A stretch of DNA of 64,000 nt from the NCBI GenBank assembly GCA_027972325.1, contig JAPMOS010000006.1, forward strand, positions 722,501 through 786,500, read 5' to 3'. A program made the position numbers and the translations under genes. Positions 63,159 through 64,000 of this stretch are shown here, piece by piece. The stretch is from Paratrimastix pyriformis. Lineage: Eukaryota > Preaxostyla > Paratrimastigidae. Position 1 is the stretch's first letter. Each line of letters begins with the position of its first letter. The notes under the pieces are model-generated. The model was not told the origin of the DNA and searched no databases. It was given only the letters and a program-made list of their open reading frames with translations.

Positions 63159-63840
63159 GCATCTGGCGTCTTCCCGAAAGAACGGCAACCCGGCGAGCAG
63201 ATGAGGTGCCCACCGGACAGGGGGAGTGGGAAGGGGGGGTGGGGAAGGGTGGTGGAAGGGTGGGTGGGAAGGGGTGGGAAGGGGGGGCGGAAGGGGCGGG
63301 AAGGGGGGGGGGGTTGAGGGGAGCGGGAGGGGCTAGACGAGGCGCCCAGAGGGCAAAGAAGCAGGGAGGCCGTGGCCATTAGGGATGGAGAGAGGAGCCG
63401 ACCAGGGGGAGGGGGGGGGATGGAGGATGGAGAAGATGAGCCGAGAAACACGCAGAGAGAAGGTCAGACCACTGGGAAATAGATGCGGGATGGAGGTGGA
63501 GGGGGGATGAGAGGTGGAGGGGGGAGGAGAGGGGGGGTATGGGAGGGCGGCGGCGGATCGACTCAGCGACCGGCGGCGCCAACGAAGAAACCGACGGACG
63601 GACGGGGACACTCAGCTCGGGCGCATTCAAAATACAGCCGCACACGGCACCAGAGTCAGCGTACAGCAAAGACCTGCAGAGAATGAGAAGAGTCGAAGTA
63701 CACCAGGAGGAAGGGGGAGGGGTGAGGGATCAGGAAGGGAGTTGGGAAATGGGAGGCGCCCAGGGGTCAGCCACCCAGGCAGGGGTCCCTCTGTGGTGTG
63801 CCCATGAGCGGCCTCGCTGATCCAACGCCAACTGCTGGGG
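63159..63840. other. Convergent 3' flanks at the right end
   Basis: About 680 bp with no supported gene: first G-rich (GGGAAGGGGT-type words, 63220-63320), then a lower-GC part (63560-63720). It should hold the 3' UTRs of the two converging genes. Confidence 0.5.
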
Positions 63841-64000
63841 TCAGGAGGGCCCAGGGGCACCGTCTCGCGGCGAGGCCTGGGACTCGGGGGTCGCACCAAG
63901 GGCGGCCGGGGGGGCCACAGCCGGGGCCGGGGCCGGGGCCGGGGCCGGCTCGGGGGTGGCTGGGCGCATGTGGGCCGCCAGGCGGGCGGCGATGCTGACC
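63841..64000 (-). CDS. C-terminal end of an unknown protein, N-terminus beyond the right edge
   Basis: The frame reads SIAARLAAHMRPATPE, then a run of Ala-Pro (from GGGGCC repeats at 63921-63950), then a Ser/Pro/Ala tail ending SPRDGAPGPS and TGA at 63841-63843, about 52 residues. The open frame, the tail-to-tail arrangement with the previous gene and the composition make this the likely 3' end of a minus-strand gene. No family can be named. Confidence 0.5.
   Translation of the reverse strand, partial: VSIAARLAAHMRPATPEPAPAPAPAPAVAPPAALGATPESQASPRDGAPGPS

Overview
This is a GC-rich, gene-dense stretch of a eukaryotic nuclear genome, probably a unicellular protist. Every gene I could follow is spliced, mostly by short introns (about 35 to 250 nt), and the products are typical eukaryotic proteins. 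The lineage cannot be fixed from the window. Striatin, a DNA-PKcs homologue, a DPE2-type glucanotransferase and the selenocysteine kinase PSTK together fit an amoebozoan- or opisthokont-grade protist, but that is inference. I saw no retroelement, DNA transposon, rRNA, tRNA or CRISPR array.

Layout, left to right: a dual-specificity phosphatase (-, runs off the left edge); an F-box/leucine-rich-repeat protein (+); the U3 snoRNP protein UTP15 (-); a small acidic protein of unknown function (+); 4-alpha-glucanotransferase DPE2 with two starch-binding domains (+); a PSTK domain apparently fused to a nicotinamide-riboside-kinase-like domain (-); the meiotic DNA-cleaving protein SPO11 (+); striatin (-); a USP37-like deubiquitinase (-); an unrecognised gene (+); a very large DNA-PKcs (PRKDC) homologue that fills 26 kb (-); glutathione synthetase (+); a coiled-coil, proline-rich protein (+); and the C-terminal end of an unknown gene (-, cut by the right edge). 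The genes belong to unrelated pathways (rRNA processing, glucan metabolism, Sec-tRNA and NAD metabolism, meiosis and DNA repair, kinase scaffolding, ubiquitin, glutathione), so this is not a functional cluster.

Organisation: strands mostly alternate. Five divergent pairs share very short spacers between start codons (64, 157, 68, 72 and 78 bp). SPO11 and striatin converge with only 40 bp between stop codons. Spacers and the first 100 to 300 bp of genes are clearly poorer in GC than gene bodies, so GC dips act as visual markers of gene starts.

Splicing: where homology and reading phase fix the junction, the donor is nearly always GTCNGY (C at +3, G at +5) and not GTRAGT. In seven genes 29 of 29 placed donors start GTC. 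Introns are strongly C-rich on the sense strand, often with homopolymer C tracts, and carry most of the tandem repeats. Because they are so C-rich, many introns have no stop codon, and unspliced reading frames run through them and look like long repetitive proteins. Exon boundaries of PRKDC, the USP, striatin and the two unrecognised plus-strand genes are only partly resolved here.
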